Assembly (NCBI RefSeq): GCF_019127135.1
Contig: NZ_JAHOEA010000014.1
Coordinates: 1 to 64,000 of the forward strand
Reading direction: 5' to 3'
DNA: 64,000 nt
DNA from: Segatella copri
Lineage (GTDB): Bacteria; Bacteroidota; Bacteroidia; Bacteroidales; Bacteroidaceae
Shown here: one piece after another, positions 7,974-17,392 of the stretch
Numbering within the stretch: the first letter of the stretch is position 1
Layout of the letters: the number at the start of each line of letters is the position of its first letter
Made by a program: the position numbers and the translations under genes
Notes under the pieces: generated by a model
Seen by the model: only the letters and a program-made list of their open reading frames with translations
Told to the model about the DNA's origin: nothing
Databases searched by the model: none

Positions 7974-8032
7974 CGCCCTGCAAGGGTCAGAAGCAGAACC
8001 GCTTCTGTTCTTTGCAGGGCGATTTGTTTTTT
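7974..8032 (+). terminator. Hairpin terminator of the CGCCCTG repeat family
   Basis: Arms CGCCCTGCAA (7974-7983) and TTGCAGGGCG (8012-8021) enclose a second small hairpin (AGAAGC/GCTTCT), then a T-rich run. The same CGCCCTG-type arm occurs at 12281, 22306 and 27336. Confidence 0.85.
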
Positions 8033-8183
8033 GTAGCAGACAACTTTATTTATTAAACCTGTTTAACCCCACAATATCGGTAAAAACCCTTCTATCATAA
8101 CATCAAAGCCTCTAAATCTTTACTTTTTTTCTTGAAAAGGGAGAAAAAGCAAGTGAAAAAGCCATAAAATAAAAAAAAATGAG

Positions 8184-8191
8184 TATCTTTG
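8184..8191 (+). promoter_or_regulatory. -7 promoter box for ftsY
   Basis: TATCTTTG lies inside the N-terminal extension of the longest ftsY frame (ATG at 8179). Transcription would start near 8197, so that ATG cannot be on this mRNA. This supports the ATG at 8212. Confidence 0.7.
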
Positions 8192-8211
8192 CAGAAAATA
8201 AAAACAAGATT

Positions 8212-9165
8212 ATGGGATTATTCGGATTATTCAGCAACAAAAAGAAGGAAACTCTCGATAAGGGTCTTGAAAAAACCAAGGAGAGTGTATTCGGCAAACT
8301 GGCGCGCGCCGTTGCCGGAAAGTCTACCGTCGACGATGATGTGCTCGACGATCTCGAAGAGGTACTCATCACCTCAGATGTAGGTGTAGAAACCACTGTC
8401 AAGATTATCCGCCGCATCGAAGAACGTGTGGCTCGCGATAAATATGTTTCAACCAACGAACTCAACCGCATTCTGCGCGAAGAAATCGCCAATCTTCTCT
8501 CTGAGAATCACAGCGATGACCTGGCAGACTGGGATCTCCCTGCCGACCATAAGCCTTACGTTATCCTCGTAGTAGGCGTAAACGGCGTGGGCAAGACAAC
8601 CACCATCGGCAAGCTGGCTTACCAGTTTAAAAAAGCTGGCAAGAAGGTTATGCTGGGAGCTGCCGACACCTTCCGTGCTGCTGCCGTAGAGCAGATTTGC
8701 ATCTGGGGCGAGCGCGTGGGTGTGCCTGTAGTGAAACAGCAGATGGGAAGCGACCCGGCAAGCGTGGCTTTCGACACCCTGCAGAGCGCCAAGGCAAACG
8801 GCGCCGACGTGGTGCTCATCGATACGGCAGGACGACTGCACAACAAGGTGAACCTGATGAATGAGCTCAAGAAAATAAAGGAAGTGATGAAGAAGGTAAT
8901 GCCAGAAGCACCAGACGAGGTAATGCTCGTGCTCGACGGAAGTACCGGACAGAATGCATTCGAACAGGCTAAGCAATTCTCTGCCGTAACCAACATCTCT
9001 TCGCTTGCCATCACCAAGCTCGACGGAACCGCAAAGGGCGGCGTTGTCATCGGCATCAGCGACCAGCTCAAGGTGCCTGTAAAATACATCGGACTGGGCG
9101 AAGGAATGGAAGATCTGCAGCTCTTCAACAAGACAGAATTCGTAGACTCGCTCTTTAAAAATTAG
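8212..9165 (+). CDS. ftsY: Signal recognition particle receptor FtsY
   Basis: SRP receptor GTPase that receives ribosome-nascent-chain-SRP complexes at the inner membrane. From the ATG at 8212 the protein is 317 residues. It has a short amphipathic start (MGLFGLFSNKKKE), the helical N domain, and a G domain with Walker A GVNGVGKTTTIGKL, AADTFRAAAVEQ, DTAGR and TKLDGTAKGG, the canonical FtsY/Ffh order. It lacks the long acidic A domain of E. coli FtsY, as in many phyla. The longer frame from 8179 adds 11 residues that overlap the promoter box. rimO follows after 3 nt, so the two are probably co-transcribed. Confidence 0.96.
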   Translation: MGLFGLFSNKKKETLDKGLEKTKESVFGKLARAVAGKSTVDDDVLDDLEEVLITSDVGVETTVKIIRRIEERVARDKYVSTNELNRILREEIANLLSENHSDDLADWDLPADHKPYVILVVGVNGVGKTTTIGKLAYQFKKAGKKVMLGAADTFRAAAVEQICIWGERVGVPVVKQQMGSDPASVAFDTLQSAKANGADVVLIDTAGRLHNKVNLMNELKKIKEVMKKVMPEAPDEVMLVLDGSTGQNAFEQAKQFSAVTNISSLAITKLDGTAKGGVVIGISDQLKVPVKYIGLGEGMEDLQLFNKTEFVDSLFKN

Positions 9166-9168
9166 AAA

Positions 9169-10470
9169 ATGAAGAAAAATCAGATAGATATTATAACCCT
9201 GGGCTGCTCGAAGAACCTCGTTGACAGCGAGTTGCTGATGAAGCAGTTTGAGGCAAACGGCTACCATTGTGTTCACGATTCAAAGCGCCCTCAGGGCGAG
9301 ATTGCCGTTATCAACACATGCGGTTTCATCGAGGATGCGAAGCAGGAAAGCATCGACACCATCCTGGAGTTTATCCAGGCTAAGGAAGAAGGCCGACTCA
9401 GAAAGCTCTACGTAATGGGCTGTCTCTCACAGCGCTACCAGAAGGAACTGGAAGAAGAAATGCCTGAAGTGGATAAATTCTACGGCAAATTCAACTACAA
9501 ACAGCTTCTGCAGGAACTCGGCAAGGCGGAAGTTTCATCCTGCAACGGCCAGCGTCATCTCACCACTCCGCGCCATTATGCCTACATCAAGATAGCCGAG
9601 GGCTGCAACCGCCACTGTGCCTACTGCGCCATTCCTATCATCACCGGCAAGCACGTTTCCCGACCAAAGGAAGAGATTCTGCAGGAGGTGCGCGAACTGG
9701 TAGCTGAAGGCGTAAAGGAGTTTCAGATTATCGCTCAGGAACTCACCTACTATGGTGTAGATATTGACGGCAAGCATCATATTACCGAACTCATCAGCGA
9801 GATGGCTGATATTCCGGGCGTGAAATGGATTCGCCTGCATTACGCTTATCCGAACCAGTTCCCTATGGATCTTCTGGACGTGATGCGCGAGAAGCCAAAC
9901 GTATGCAAATATCTCGACATTGCCCTCCAGCACATCAGCGACCACATGCTCACCAGCATGCATCGCCACGTAACGAAGCAGGAAACCATCAATCTGCTGA
10001 AGGCTATCCGCGAACGCGTGCCAGGCATTCACATCCGCACTACGCTGATGGTAGGATTCCCAGGCGAGACAGATGAGGATTTCCACGAACTCCTCGACTT
10101 CGTACGCGAACAGAGATTTGAGCGCATGGGCGCCTTTGCCTACTCAGAGGAAGAAGGAACCTACAGCGCCACCCACTACGAAGACAATGTGCCTGCCGAA
10201 GTAAAGCAGCGCCGACTGGACGAACTGATGATTCTGCAGCAAGACATCAGTTCTGAGATTGAGGCTGATAAAGTGGGCAAAATCATGACCGTTATCATCG
10301 ACCGCAAGGAAGGCGATTACTACATCGGACGAACAGAATTCTGCTCTCCTGAAGTAGACCCTGAGGTTCTGATACGTGCTGATGAGAAGCGTCTGCGTGT
10401 GGGCTGTTTCTACCAGGTAGAAATTACTGCAAGCGAGGAGTTTGACCTCTATGGCAAGGTGGTGAAATAA
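9169..10470 (+). CDS. rimO: Ribosomal protein S12 methylthiotransferase RimO
   Basis: Radical-SAM enzyme that adds a methylthio group to the conserved Asp of ribosomal protein S12. The 433 residues hold an N-terminal UPF0004 domain with Cys13, Cys51 and Cys85 for the auxiliary 4Fe-4S cluster, the radical-SAM core with Cys146-x3-Cys150-x2-Cys153, and a C-terminal TRAM domain (about 370-433). LGCSKNLVDSE at the start and GCNRHCAYCAIP are characteristic of RimO rather than MiaB. It starts 3 nt after ftsY. Confidence 0.95.
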   Translation: MKKNQIDIITLGCSKNLVDSELLMKQFEANGYHCVHDSKRPQGEIAVINTCGFIEDAKQESIDTILEFIQAKEEGRLRKLYVMGCLSQRYQKELEEEMPEVDKFYGKFNYKQLLQELGKAEVSSCNGQRHLTTPRHYAYIKIAEGCNRHCAYCAIPIITGKHVSRPKEEILQEVRELVAEGVKEFQIIAQELTYYGVDIDGKHHITELISEMADIPGVKWIRLHYAYPNQFPMDLLDVMREKPNVCKYLDIALQHISDHMLTSMHRHVTKQETINLLKAIRERVPGIHIRTTLMVGFPGETDEDFHELLDFVREQRFERMGAFAYSEEEGTYSATHYEDNVPAEVKQRRLDELMILQQDISSEIEADKVGKIMTVIIDRKEGDYYIGRTEFCSPEVDPEVLIRADEKRLRVGCFYQVEITASEEFDLYGKVVK

Positions 10471-10528
10471 TCATTCTCTCCCCCATAGCCTGGAGTTTTA
10501 GAAATTTTGACTACATATTAAATAAAAT

Positions 10529-10819
10529 ATGAACAACAAGGAATACATCGCAGAACTGGCTCAGCAAACCGGCTATTCGCAGGAAGACACCCAGAAGTTG
10601 GTGCGCAAGGCGATAGACGCTATGATTGCCGAGTTTGAGGATGGAGAAGCTGTCTCTATCCCCAATTTTGGCACCTTCGAAGTGAAGAAGCGCATGGAGC
10701 GAGTGGTGGTTAATCCTACTACCAAGAAGCGCCAGCTGGTGCCGCCTAAGTTGGTGTTGGGTTTCCGACCGGTTGCTTCGGTCAAGGAAAAACTAAAGAA
10801 TGGAGGGGATGAGCAATGA
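10529..10819 (+). CDS. HU family DNA-binding protein
   Basis: A 96-residue HU/IHF protein. It has the N-terminal helices (IAELAQQTGYSQEDTQKLVR) and the IPNFGTFEVKKR turn; its arm reads RVVVNPTTKKR where HU usually has RNPxTG, and VLGFRPVASVKEKL closes the domain. It likely bends and compacts DNA. Its last four bases overlap the start of the next gene (ATGA), suggesting translational coupling with the membrane-linked HU protein and possibly a joint function. It is a standard-length HU with an unusual arm tip. Confidence 0.92.
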   Translation: MNNKEYIAELAQQTGYSQEDTQKLVRKAIDAMIAEFEDGEAVSIPNFGTFEVKKRMERVVVNPTTKKRQLVPPKLVLGFRPVASVKEKLKNGGDEQ

Positions 10820-12264
10820 GCAAATTCAGTTTAAATACACTCGGAAAACTGCTTGCTGACAAAAGCGGGCTGAGCCAGGTGGAAGCAGAACTCTTCATCC
10901 GGAAGATGTTTGATGTGTGCAACCAGGGACTTGAAGCCGACAAGCAGGTGAAGATAAAATGGCTGGGCACTTTTAAGGTACAAGCCACAAAAGACCGTGA
11001 GAGCATCAATGTGAACACGGGCGAGCGCTTCACCATTGAAGGCAGAGACAAACTCACCTTCACACCCGACAACATTCTGAAAGAAATCGTGAACAAGCCA
11101 TTCGCCCAATTTGAAACGGTGGTGGTAAATGACGGTGTAGATTTCGATGAAATCGATGAGAAGTTTGGAGAAGAACAGACAGAAGATGCTCCTTCAGAAG
11201 TGATTGATTTCCTGGACGAAGAAGAAGCTGCAACACCCAACCCGGATGTTGTCGTAATCGAGCCTGAGAAGGAGAAGGAAAAGGAAGACGAGCTGTCTAA
11301 GCAAATTGCTCTTGAACAAGCTAAACTGGAAAAATTAAAACAAGCCAAACTGGAGCAGGAAAGAATACAGAAAGAAAAGCTTGAAAAAGAAAAGCAAGAG
11401 CAGGAAAGACTGGAACAGGAAAGGCTGGAACAGGAGAAACTCGAACAGGAAAGACTGGAACAGGAGAAGCTTGAACAGGAAAGGCTGAAGCAAGAGAAAC
11501 TTGAGCAGGAAAGACTGAAGCAAGAGAAACTTGAACAGGAAAAACTGGAGTTAGCCAAACAGCAGCAAGCCTTGAAAGCAACTGTTGAACCTGCAGTTCC
11601 TGCAACAAACGAAACAGAAGAAGAGGATGAAGAAACTTCCAATTCTCATCATATTGTTATTCCTCGCTATCTGGTCGTTGCAGTCTGTCTCATCGTAGTA
11701 GCTTTGATAGGCGGAATGGGATGGTTTGCTTTCAACTATGGTCAGATGACTGCCCAGCGTGATCATCTAGCCATGCAGCTAAGCCAGTATCATCAGGCTC
11801 CTGCCAAGAAAGCCCCAGCTAACGCAGTTGCCGCCCCACTCTCTCAGGAACAGAAGCTTCGCCAGAAAGCGATTGAAGACAGCATACGTATGGCTAAAAC
11901 TGCAGAAGCTGTCAAACTGGCGGAACAATCTGATGAAGCAAGCGACAAGGCTGAAAACACAAAGCAGGATGAGGCAAAAGCTAAAGCAAAAGCAGCAGCA
12001 AAGGAAGAAGATAAGGTTGCTTCTAAAACTGAATCTTCATCCCATTACGACAAGGACGTACGTGTACGCACTGGAGCTTACCGCATCGTAGGAGTTGCCC
12101 AGACTGTTACTGTTGGCGCCGGTCAGACCCTCGAACAGATCAGTAACCGCTATTTAGGTTCCGGCATGGAATGCTACGTTGAAGCCCTGAATGGTACAGG
12201 CACCGTAAAGGCCGGACAGAAAATCAAGATTCCGAAACTGGAATTGAAGAAGAAAAAGAAATAA
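10816..12264 (+). CDS. HU domain + coiled coil + membrane helix + LysM
   Basis: A 482-residue protein with an unusual layout. Residues 1-95 are HU-like (IKWLGTFKVQATKDRES, LTFTPDNILKEIVN). An acidic linker follows, then a coiled coil of short repeats based on LEQERLEQEK (about 155-255). One membrane helix (about 285-308, after Arg284), an Ala/Lys-rich segment, and a C-terminal LysM-like domain (about 415-476, ending GQKIKIPKLELKKKKK) complete it. The predicted topology puts HU in the cytoplasm and LysM in the periplasm. It could link the nucleoid, or another HU-bound partner, to the cell wall. The start overlaps the preceding HU gene by 4 nt. Function is inferred. Confidence 0.85.
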   Translation: MSKFSLNTLGKLLADKSGLSQVEAELFIRKMFDVCNQGLEADKQVKIKWLGTFKVQATKDRESINVNTGERFTIEGRDKLTFTPDNILKEIVNKPFAQFETVVVNDGVDFDEIDEKFGEEQTEDAPSEVIDFLDEEEAATPNPDVVVIEPEKEKEKEDELSKQIALEQAKLEKLKQAKLEQERIQKEKLEKEKQEQERLEQERLEQEKLEQERLEQEKLEQERLKQEKLEQERLKQEKLEQEKLELAKQQQALKATVEPAVPATNETEEEDEETSNSHHIVIPRYLVVAVCLIVVALIGGMGWFAFNYGQMTAQRDHLAMQLSQYHQAPAKKAPANAVAAPLSQEQKLRQKAIEDSIRMAKTAEAVKLAEQSDEASDKAENTKQDEAKAKAKAAAKEEDKVASKTESSSHYDKDVRVRTGAYRIVGVAQTVTVGAGQTLEQISNRYLGSGMECYVEALNGTGTVKAGQKIKIPKLELKKKKK

Positions 12265-12280
12265 AAATACAAACAAAAAA

Positions 12281-12322
12281 TCGCCCTGTAAGAGCAAATA
12301 TAATTTTGCACTTACAGGGCGA
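12281..12322. terminator. Bidirectional hairpin terminator, CGCCCTG family
   Basis: Arms TCGCCCTGTAAG (12281-12292) and CTTACAGGGCGA (12311-12322). It lies between two convergent genes, with A-runs before it and T-rich sequence after it. Confidence 0.85.
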
Positions 12323-12343
12323 CATTGTTTGATGTTAAAAACA

Positions 12344-13468
12344 TTACTTGCCCAATACTTCATCAAGCAAAGTATAGAAAGCAGGATCCTCACCAACGAT
12401 GGTCTTGATAATCTTACCGTTAGCATCAATCACAATCTTAGTAGGGAAACCCTGAACAGCATAGTCGCTGAGAACCTTACTGTCCTTTGGATTGTAAACA
12501 TGAATCCATGGCAACTGATGCTTCTCAACAGCAGCCTTCCACTTAGCCTCTGTATCATTACAATCTACACCAAGAATTTCAAACTTACCCTTGTACTTCT
12601 CGTAATACTCCTTCATCTTAGGCATTCCCTTGATGCACCATCCGCACCATGAACCCCAGAAATCGAGAACTACAATCTTACCGCGAAGGCTGGAAAGCTT
12701 GAAATCATTTCCCTTAATATCCTTCAGAGTAAAGTCAGGAGCCTCAACACCGGCAGCCTGCACCTTCTTAGCCTTCTCCTCAGCCTCAGCACGCTTCTTA
12801 GCCATATCAATCATTGGCTGGTAGAAAGCCTTCATTCTGCCGTTCTTCACATTCTCTGAGAGCAAGCCCAGCAGTTTCTCCATCTTTGCAACATCATCAA
12901 ACTGCTCGAAGATAGTGGCACAGGCCTCATAATCAGGATGCTGTTTTACGAAATCGAAAATCTTATCGTCCTTTGCCTTTTGCAGGGCAGGAGCCTTCTG
13001 CTCATATTCAGCCATGACAGTCTGCTGGGTCTCACCATTCTTGATTCTCTGGTTCAGAGAAGCTTCATAATCTCTCAACTCCTTATTTGCATTCTCCAGC
13101 AGGACATCTACTTCATGATACTGCTGATAGAACTTAGAACCCGAAATATCAAAGCGGGTCTTTGCATCGCCCTTAACTTCAGCCTTCTCGCCAGGAACAC
13201 AAGGCAGATTGAACATAAACTGACCTGCGCCACGATAAGTTTCAGGTGAGAGGAAAACGTATCCGGCAGCCTTATCAAGGTTTGCAGAATAGGTAAACTT
13301 GCCATTCTTCACCAAAACCGTATCCATCTTAACATTTCTGCCCTTGTAAACAAGTACAGAATCGGAATTGAAATTCTTCAAATCCACCTTCAACTGAAAG
13401 TTGCTCTTCTGAGCCATCGCAACAGTTGATACAAGCATCAACGCCGCAGATAAAATCGTTGTTTTCAT
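12344..13468 (-). CDS. TlpA-like thioredoxin with DUF4369-type N-terminus
   Basis: An exported 374-residue thiol-disulfide oxidoreductase. Signal peptide 1-19 ends in AMAQ. Residues about 21-110 look like DUF4369 (beta-rich; common in Bacteroidota TlpA proteins). A helical linker with a Lys/Glu-rich stretch follows, then a TlpA/AhpC-TSA thioredoxin fold (240-374) with Cys275-Gly-Trp-Cys278 and a cis-Pro loop (GFPTK). It probably reduces disulfides in the periplasm; the partner is unknown. It is the last gene of the minus-strand run radA-queC, 75 nt after queC. Confidence 0.9.
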   Translation of the reverse strand: MKTTILSAALMLVSTVAMAQKSNFQLKVDLKNFNSDSVLVYKGRNVKMDTVLVKNGKFTYSANLDKAAGYVFLSPETYRGAGQFMFNLPCVPGEKAEVKGDAKTRFDISGSKFYQQYHEVDVLLENANKELRDYEASLNQRIKNGETQQTVMAEYEQKAPALQKAKDDKIFDFVKQHPDYEACATIFEQFDDVAKMEKLLGLLSENVKNGRMKAFYQPMIDMAKKRAEAEEKAKKVQAAGVEAPDFTLKDIKGNDFKLSSLRGKIVVLDFWGSWCGWCIKGMPKMKEYYEKYKGKFEILGVDCNDTEAKWKAAVEKHQLPWIHVYNPKDSKVLSDYAVQGFPTKIVIDANGKIIKTIVGEDPAFYTLLDEVLGK

Positions 13469-13543
13469 TTTCTTTTATTATATTTATTCTGATTATACCT
13501 TATTATATATAGGGAACGAAGAACGCCTGGCTCATCTTCAACC

Positions 13544-14197
13544 TTATTCTTCATACTCAGTAGTATCCTCAATACCCGCCTCGGCCAAAGCCTCCCTGCG
13601 CTCTACACAGGTTCCGCATTTGCCACAATGCTTCTCACCGCCCTTATAGCAGCTCCAGGTTTCAGCATAATCAATACCCAACTTCTTGCCAATCTCCGCA
13701 ATCTGCCCCTTGGTAATATTCGTATAAGGAGCCACCACGCGTACATCGACGAACGTTCCTGCTTCGGCAGCCTCATCAATCGCCTTGATAAACTCCGGAC
13801 GGCAGTCTGGATAAATCGTATGGTCGCCACCATGGTTAGCAATGAAAACTTTCTTCAGATTGTTACTCTCAGCAATGCCGATGGCAATGCTCAGCATGAT
13901 TCCATTACGGAAAGGAACCACCGTACTCTTCATATTATCAGCAGCATAATGACCTTCAGGAATCGCATCGGCACCTTCAAGAAGAGAACTCTTGAAATAC
14001 TGATGCATGAAAGCCAAATCTATCGTAATATGCTTGATTCCCAAACGCTCACAATGCATCTTGGCGAAGGGAATTTCACGCTCGTTATGATTACTTCCAT
14101 AGTTAAAACTAATGCCGAGTGCAATCTCGTCTTTCTTGTCGTAGAGCAGCGTGATGCTATCCATGCCGCCGCTCACAATGATTACTGAATCCTTCAT
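13544..14197 (-). CDS. queC: 7-cyano-7-deazaguanine synthase QueC
   Basis: ATP-dependent enzyme converting 7-carboxy-7-deazaguanine to preQ0 on the queuosine tRNA-modification pathway. The 217 residues have the PP-loop SGGMDS at 9-14 and a C-terminal zinc site with Cys183, Cys191, Cys194 and Cys197 in the classical CxxGGExxCGxCGxC pattern. Length is normal. It lies 47 nt after radA in a minus-strand run; the gap holds GTTCAAAG-type repeats. No other queuosine genes occur in the window and no preQ1 riboswitch is visible upstream. Confidence 0.95.
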   Translation of the reverse strand: MKDSVIIVSGGMDSITLLYDKKDEIALGISFNYGSNHNEREIPFAKMHCERLGIKHITIDLAFMHQYFKSSLLEGADAIPEGHYAADNMKSTVVPFRNGIMLSIAIGIAESNNLKKVFIANHGGDHTIYPDCRPEFIKAIDEAAEAGTFVDVRVVAPYTNITKGQIAEIGKKLGIDYAETWSCYKGGEKHCGKCGTCVERREALAEAGIEDTTEYEE

Positions 14198-14244
14198 TTT
14201 ATTTTTCCTTTGAACTTTGAATTTTAAACTTTGAACTTATTTCC

Positions 14245-15729
14245 TTACCCGAACAGACAGCGGAATGCTTCTTCCACCTTTCTTACGGGATGAATTTCTA
14301 TCTTATATTTCTTATGGTCGAAACCATGATTGTTGTATTTCGGGATGATGATGTGCTGGAATCCCAGTTTCTCAGCCTCAGCAATACGCTGCTCGATGCG
14401 GCTCACCGGACGGACTTCACCGCTCAGACCTACCTCGCCCGCCATACACCAGCCTTGCTCGATAGGCGTGTCAACATTACTGCTCAATACGGCTGCCAAC
14501 ACACTCAAGTCCATGGCTGGATCGGTTACTCTCAATCCTCCGGCAATATTCAGGAACACGTCTTTCTGCATCAGCTTGAATCCCACACGTTTCTCTAGAA
14601 CCGCCAGAAGCATGTTCAAACGGCGCTGGTCAAAACCCGTTGCCGAACGCTGCGGAGTTCCATAGGCTGCTGTTGAAACCAAAGCCTGCGTCTCTACCAG
14701 GAACGGACGAACACCCTCGATGGCTGCGCTGATAGCTACACCCGAAAGTCCGTCATGATCTTCGGTAAGAAGCAACTCTGAAGGATTGCTCACCTGTCGG
14801 AGTCCACCTTGCATCATCTCATAGATTCCCAACTCAGAAGTACTTCCAAATCGGTTTTTGATGCTTCTCAAGATGCGGTACATATAATGCTGGTCGCCCT
14901 CAAACTGAATCACCGTATCTACGATGTGCTCCAGAATCTTTGGTCCGGCAAGCGTTCCCTCCTTATTAATATGTCCTATCAGAATAACCGGAATGCCACT
15001 CGTCTTGGCAAAACGGAGCAGGGAGGCTGCACACTCGCGAACTTGGGAAACAGAACCTGGCGAACTGTCTACTTCTTCCGTAGCAATGGTTTGGATAGAA
15101 TCTATAACTATCAGCTGAGGAGCAACTTCCTGAATATGGCTAAAGATTTTCTCCAACTGTGTTTCGCAGAGAACCGTAATATGATCAAAGGCTCCTTCTG
15201 ATGAAAGAGAAGCCGTTTTCAGTGTGTCTGCAGAAGAACCATCTCTGAGCATCGCCTGTCCTTTAGCCAACCGGTCGGCACGGAGCTTGATTTGATGGGC
15301 ACTCTCCTCTCCACTCACATACAGGATGCGGCGGTCAGTCATGTTCAGAATAGTCTGCAAGGTGAGCGTACTCTTACCGATTCCCGGTTCACCGCCCAGG
15401 AGCGTGATGCTGCCGGGAACCATTCCGCCACCCAGCACACGGTTCAGTTCCTCGTCCCTCATATCGATGCGCGGTTCATCAATCGCAGAAATATCGCGAA
15501 GCTTCATCGGCGCAGCATCATGCTCGCTGTGCTGCCCGCCAAACATCGTGGCAGCCCCACCATGACGCATGGTCATTCCGGCATTCTTCGCAGCCTGCGA
15601 TCCGGAATCGGCAGCAATACGAATCTCCTTAAATGTATTCCATTGTCCGCAGCTAGGACATTTGCCCATCCATTTGGCACTTTCCTGTCCGCAATTGCTG
15701 CACACAAAAGCAATCTTATCTTTCGCCAT
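14245..15729 (-). CDS. radA: DNA repair protein RadA
   Basis: RecA-like ATPase/helicase that promotes branch migration during recombination. The 494 residues include an N-terminal zinc ribbon (Cys10, Cys13, Cys24, Cys27), Walker A GGEPGIGKSTL, the RadA-specific KNRFG motif, and a C-terminal Lon-protease-like domain without an obvious active-site Ser-Lys dyad. It is about 40 residues longer than E. coli RadA; the extra part is a low-complexity linker near 45-80 (Gly, Ala, His, Met rich). It has its own promoter box at 15768-15775 and leads queC and the TlpA-like gene. Confidence 0.95.
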   Translation of the reverse strand: MAKDKIAFVCSNCGQESAKWMGKCPSCGQWNTFKEIRIAADSGSQAAKNAGMTMRHGGAATMFGGQHSEHDAAPMKLRDISAIDEPRIDMRDEELNRVLGGGMVPGSITLLGGEPGIGKSTLTLQTILNMTDRRILYVSGEESAHQIKLRADRLAKGQAMLRDGSSADTLKTASLSSEGAFDHITVLCETQLEKIFSHIQEVAPQLIVIDSIQTIATEEVDSSPGSVSQVRECAASLLRFAKTSGIPVILIGHINKEGTLAGPKILEHIVDTVIQFEGDQHYMYRILRSIKNRFGSTSELGIYEMMQGGLRQVSNPSELLLTEDHDGLSGVAISAAIEGVRPFLVETQALVSTAAYGTPQRSATGFDQRRLNMLLAVLEKRVGFKLMQKDVFLNIAGGLRVTDPAMDLSVLAAVLSSNVDTPIEQGWCMAGEVGLSGEVRPVSRIEQRIAEAEKLGFQHIIIPKYNNHGFDHKKYKIEIHPVRKVEEAFRCLFG

Positions 15730-15767
15730 TTTATCTCATTTATATGTAATAACGTTTTAACTGCGCA

Positions 15768-15775
15768 CAAAGGTA
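15768..15775 (-). promoter_or_regulatory. -7 promoter box for radA
   Basis: Minus-strand TACCTTTG, 39 nt before the radA ATG. Confidence 0.6.
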
Positions 15776-16053
15776 CTATTTATTATCGAGAAATCCAAAA
15801 AAAAAGTAATTTGTTAAGAATATATTTCATTTCTCTCCATTTTGTTTAACAAATCTAGCAGAAGAAAGCACAAAACACGAATTTTGCAAACCCGATATAG
15901 CAAACAGGCGATTTCATCTACTAAAAATCATAAAAACCGCTACTATATTTTGCTGATTCAAATATAATTTGTATCTTTGCCTTCGGTTTTTGAAACCAGC
16001 AGAAAGGTTTAGAACAATAAATTAGTACATAAACTAAATAAAATTTAGGTAAA
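15776..16053. other. Divergent intergenic region radA/pgk
   Basis: A/T-rich and without a gene. It contains the radA promoter box at its left edge and a well-formed pgk promoter near 15949-15979. The pgk leader is about 70 nt and shows no recognisable riboswitch. Confidence 0.5.
15949..15979 (+). promoter_or_regulatory. pgk promoter, -33 and -7 elements
   Basis: TTTG (15949-15952) is followed after 19 nt by TATCTTTG (15972-15979). This is the best full match to the Bacteroidota -33/-7 promoter in the window and fits strong expression of a glycolytic gene. Confidence 0.75.
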
Positions 16054-17301
16054 ATGAAAATTGAAGATTTTAACTTTGCCGGTCACAAGGCAATCGTGCG
16101 CGTTGACTTCAACGTGCCATTGGATGAAAATGGTAATGTAACAGACGACACTCGTATCCGCGGTGCCCTTCCTACATTGAAGAAGGTACTTGCAGACGGC
16201 GGTGCGCTCATCATGATGAGCCACATGGGTAAGCCAAAGGGCAAGGTTAAACCAGAGCTTTCTCTCTCTCAGATTGTTAAGAACGTATCAGACGCTCTCG
16301 GCGTAGACGTTAAGTTCGCTAAGGACTGCGGTAACGCAGATGCTGAGGCTGCTGCCTTGAAGCCAGGTGAGGCTCTCTTGCTCGAGAACCTCCGCTTCTA
16401 CCCAGAAGAGGAAGGCAAGCCAGTTGGCGTTGAGAAGGGTACTCCAGAATTCGATGCTGCTAAGGCTGAGATGAAGGAGCGTCAGAAGAAGTTCGCTGCC
16501 AAGTTGGCTTCTTACGCTGACGTATATGTAATGGACGCATTCGGTACTGCTCACCGCAAGCATGCTTCTACAGCTGTCATCGCTGATTCTTTCGACAAGG
16601 ATCACAAGATGCTCGGCTTCCTGATGGAGAAGGAAGTTAAGGCTGTTGACGCAGTTCTCGGCAACATCAAGCGCCCATTCACAGCTATCATGGGTGGTTC
16701 TAAGGTTTCTACTAAGATCGGTATCATCGAGAACCTGTTGACTAAGGTTGACAACCTGATTCTCTGCGGTGGTATGACTTATACATTCTCTAAGGCTCTC
16801 GGTGGCAAGATCGGTATGTCTATCTGCGAGGATGACAAGCTCGACGTTGCTCTCGACGTAATCAAGAAGGCTAAGGAGAACGGTGTAAACCTCGTACTCG
16901 GCACAGACTCTATCTGCGGTGATGACTTCAAGAACGATTGCAATACTCAGGTTTGCCCATCTAACAACATCCCTGACGGATGGGAGGGAATGGACGCAGG
17001 TCCTGAGACTCGCAAGGCTTTCGCAGCTGCCATCAAGGGTGCCAAGACTATTCTCTGGAATGGTCCTGCAGGTGTATTCGAGTTCGACAACTTCGCAGGT
17101 GGTTCTAAGGCTATTGCTGACGCAATCGCTGAGGCTACTAAGGAAGGTGCATTCTCACTCATCGGTGGTGGTGACTCTGTAGCTTGTATCAACAAGTTCG
17201 GTTTGGCTGATCAGGTATCTTACATCTCTACAGGTGGTGGTGCTCTCCTCGAGGCTATCGAGGGTAAGGTATTGCCAGGTGTAGCAGCTATCGAGAAGTA
17301 A
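16054..17301 (+). CDS. pgk: Phosphoglycerate kinase
   Basis: Glycolytic enzyme making ATP and 3-phosphoglycerate from 1,3-bisphosphoglycerate in the cytoplasm. The 415 residues show the N-domain substrate loop [19 protein letters not shown], the hinge region, [11 protein letters not shown], and the C-domain nucleotide site ([24 protein letters not shown]). Length is normal. Its codons are strongly biased to a few forms (GGT, GCT, AAG), as in highly expressed genes. Single-gene unit with a strong promoter and a terminator behind it. Confidence 0.97.
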   Translation: MKIEDFNFAGHKAIVRVDFNVPLDENGNVTDDTRIRGALPTLKKVLADGGALIMMSHMGKPKGKVKPELSLSQIVKNVSDALGVDVKFAKDCGNADAEAAALKPGEALLLENLRFYPEEEGKPVGVEKGTPEFDAAKAEMKERQKKFAAKLASYADVYVMDAFGTAHRKHASTAVIADSFDKDHKMLGFLMEKEVKAVDAVLGNIKRPFTAIMGGSKVSTKIGIIENLLTKVDNLILCGGMTYTFSKALGGKIGMSICEDDKLDVALDVIKKAKENGVNLVLGTDSICGDDFKNDCNTQVCPSNNIPDGWEGMDAGPETRKAFAAAIKGAKTILWNGPAGVFEFDNFAGGSKAIADAIAEATKEGAFSLIGGGDSVACINKFGLADQVSYISTGGGALLEAIEGKVLPGVAAIEK

Positions 17302-17362
17302 TCTTATGTTTAAAAGAAAGCCATTTGAAAAATGGGCTTGATTTTTTACAAGAAAAAATAGG

Positions 17363-17392
17363 TTGGAGGGCATCATATGTGATGTCCTCCAA
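17363..17392 (+). terminator. pgk terminator hairpin
   Basis: Arms TTGGAGGGCATCA (17363-17375) and TGATGTCCTCCAA (17380-17392) with one G-T pair, then TTTT. Confidence 0.75.

Noticed and set aside
10782..11642. Ser-rich minus-strand frame that looks like a repeat protein
   Set aside because: It is the reverse of the LEQERLEQEK coiled-coil repeats of the HU-LysM gene.
14198..14244. preQ1 riboswitch before queC
   Set aside because: The 47-nt gap consists of GTTCAAAG-type repeats; no preQ1 aptamer pattern.
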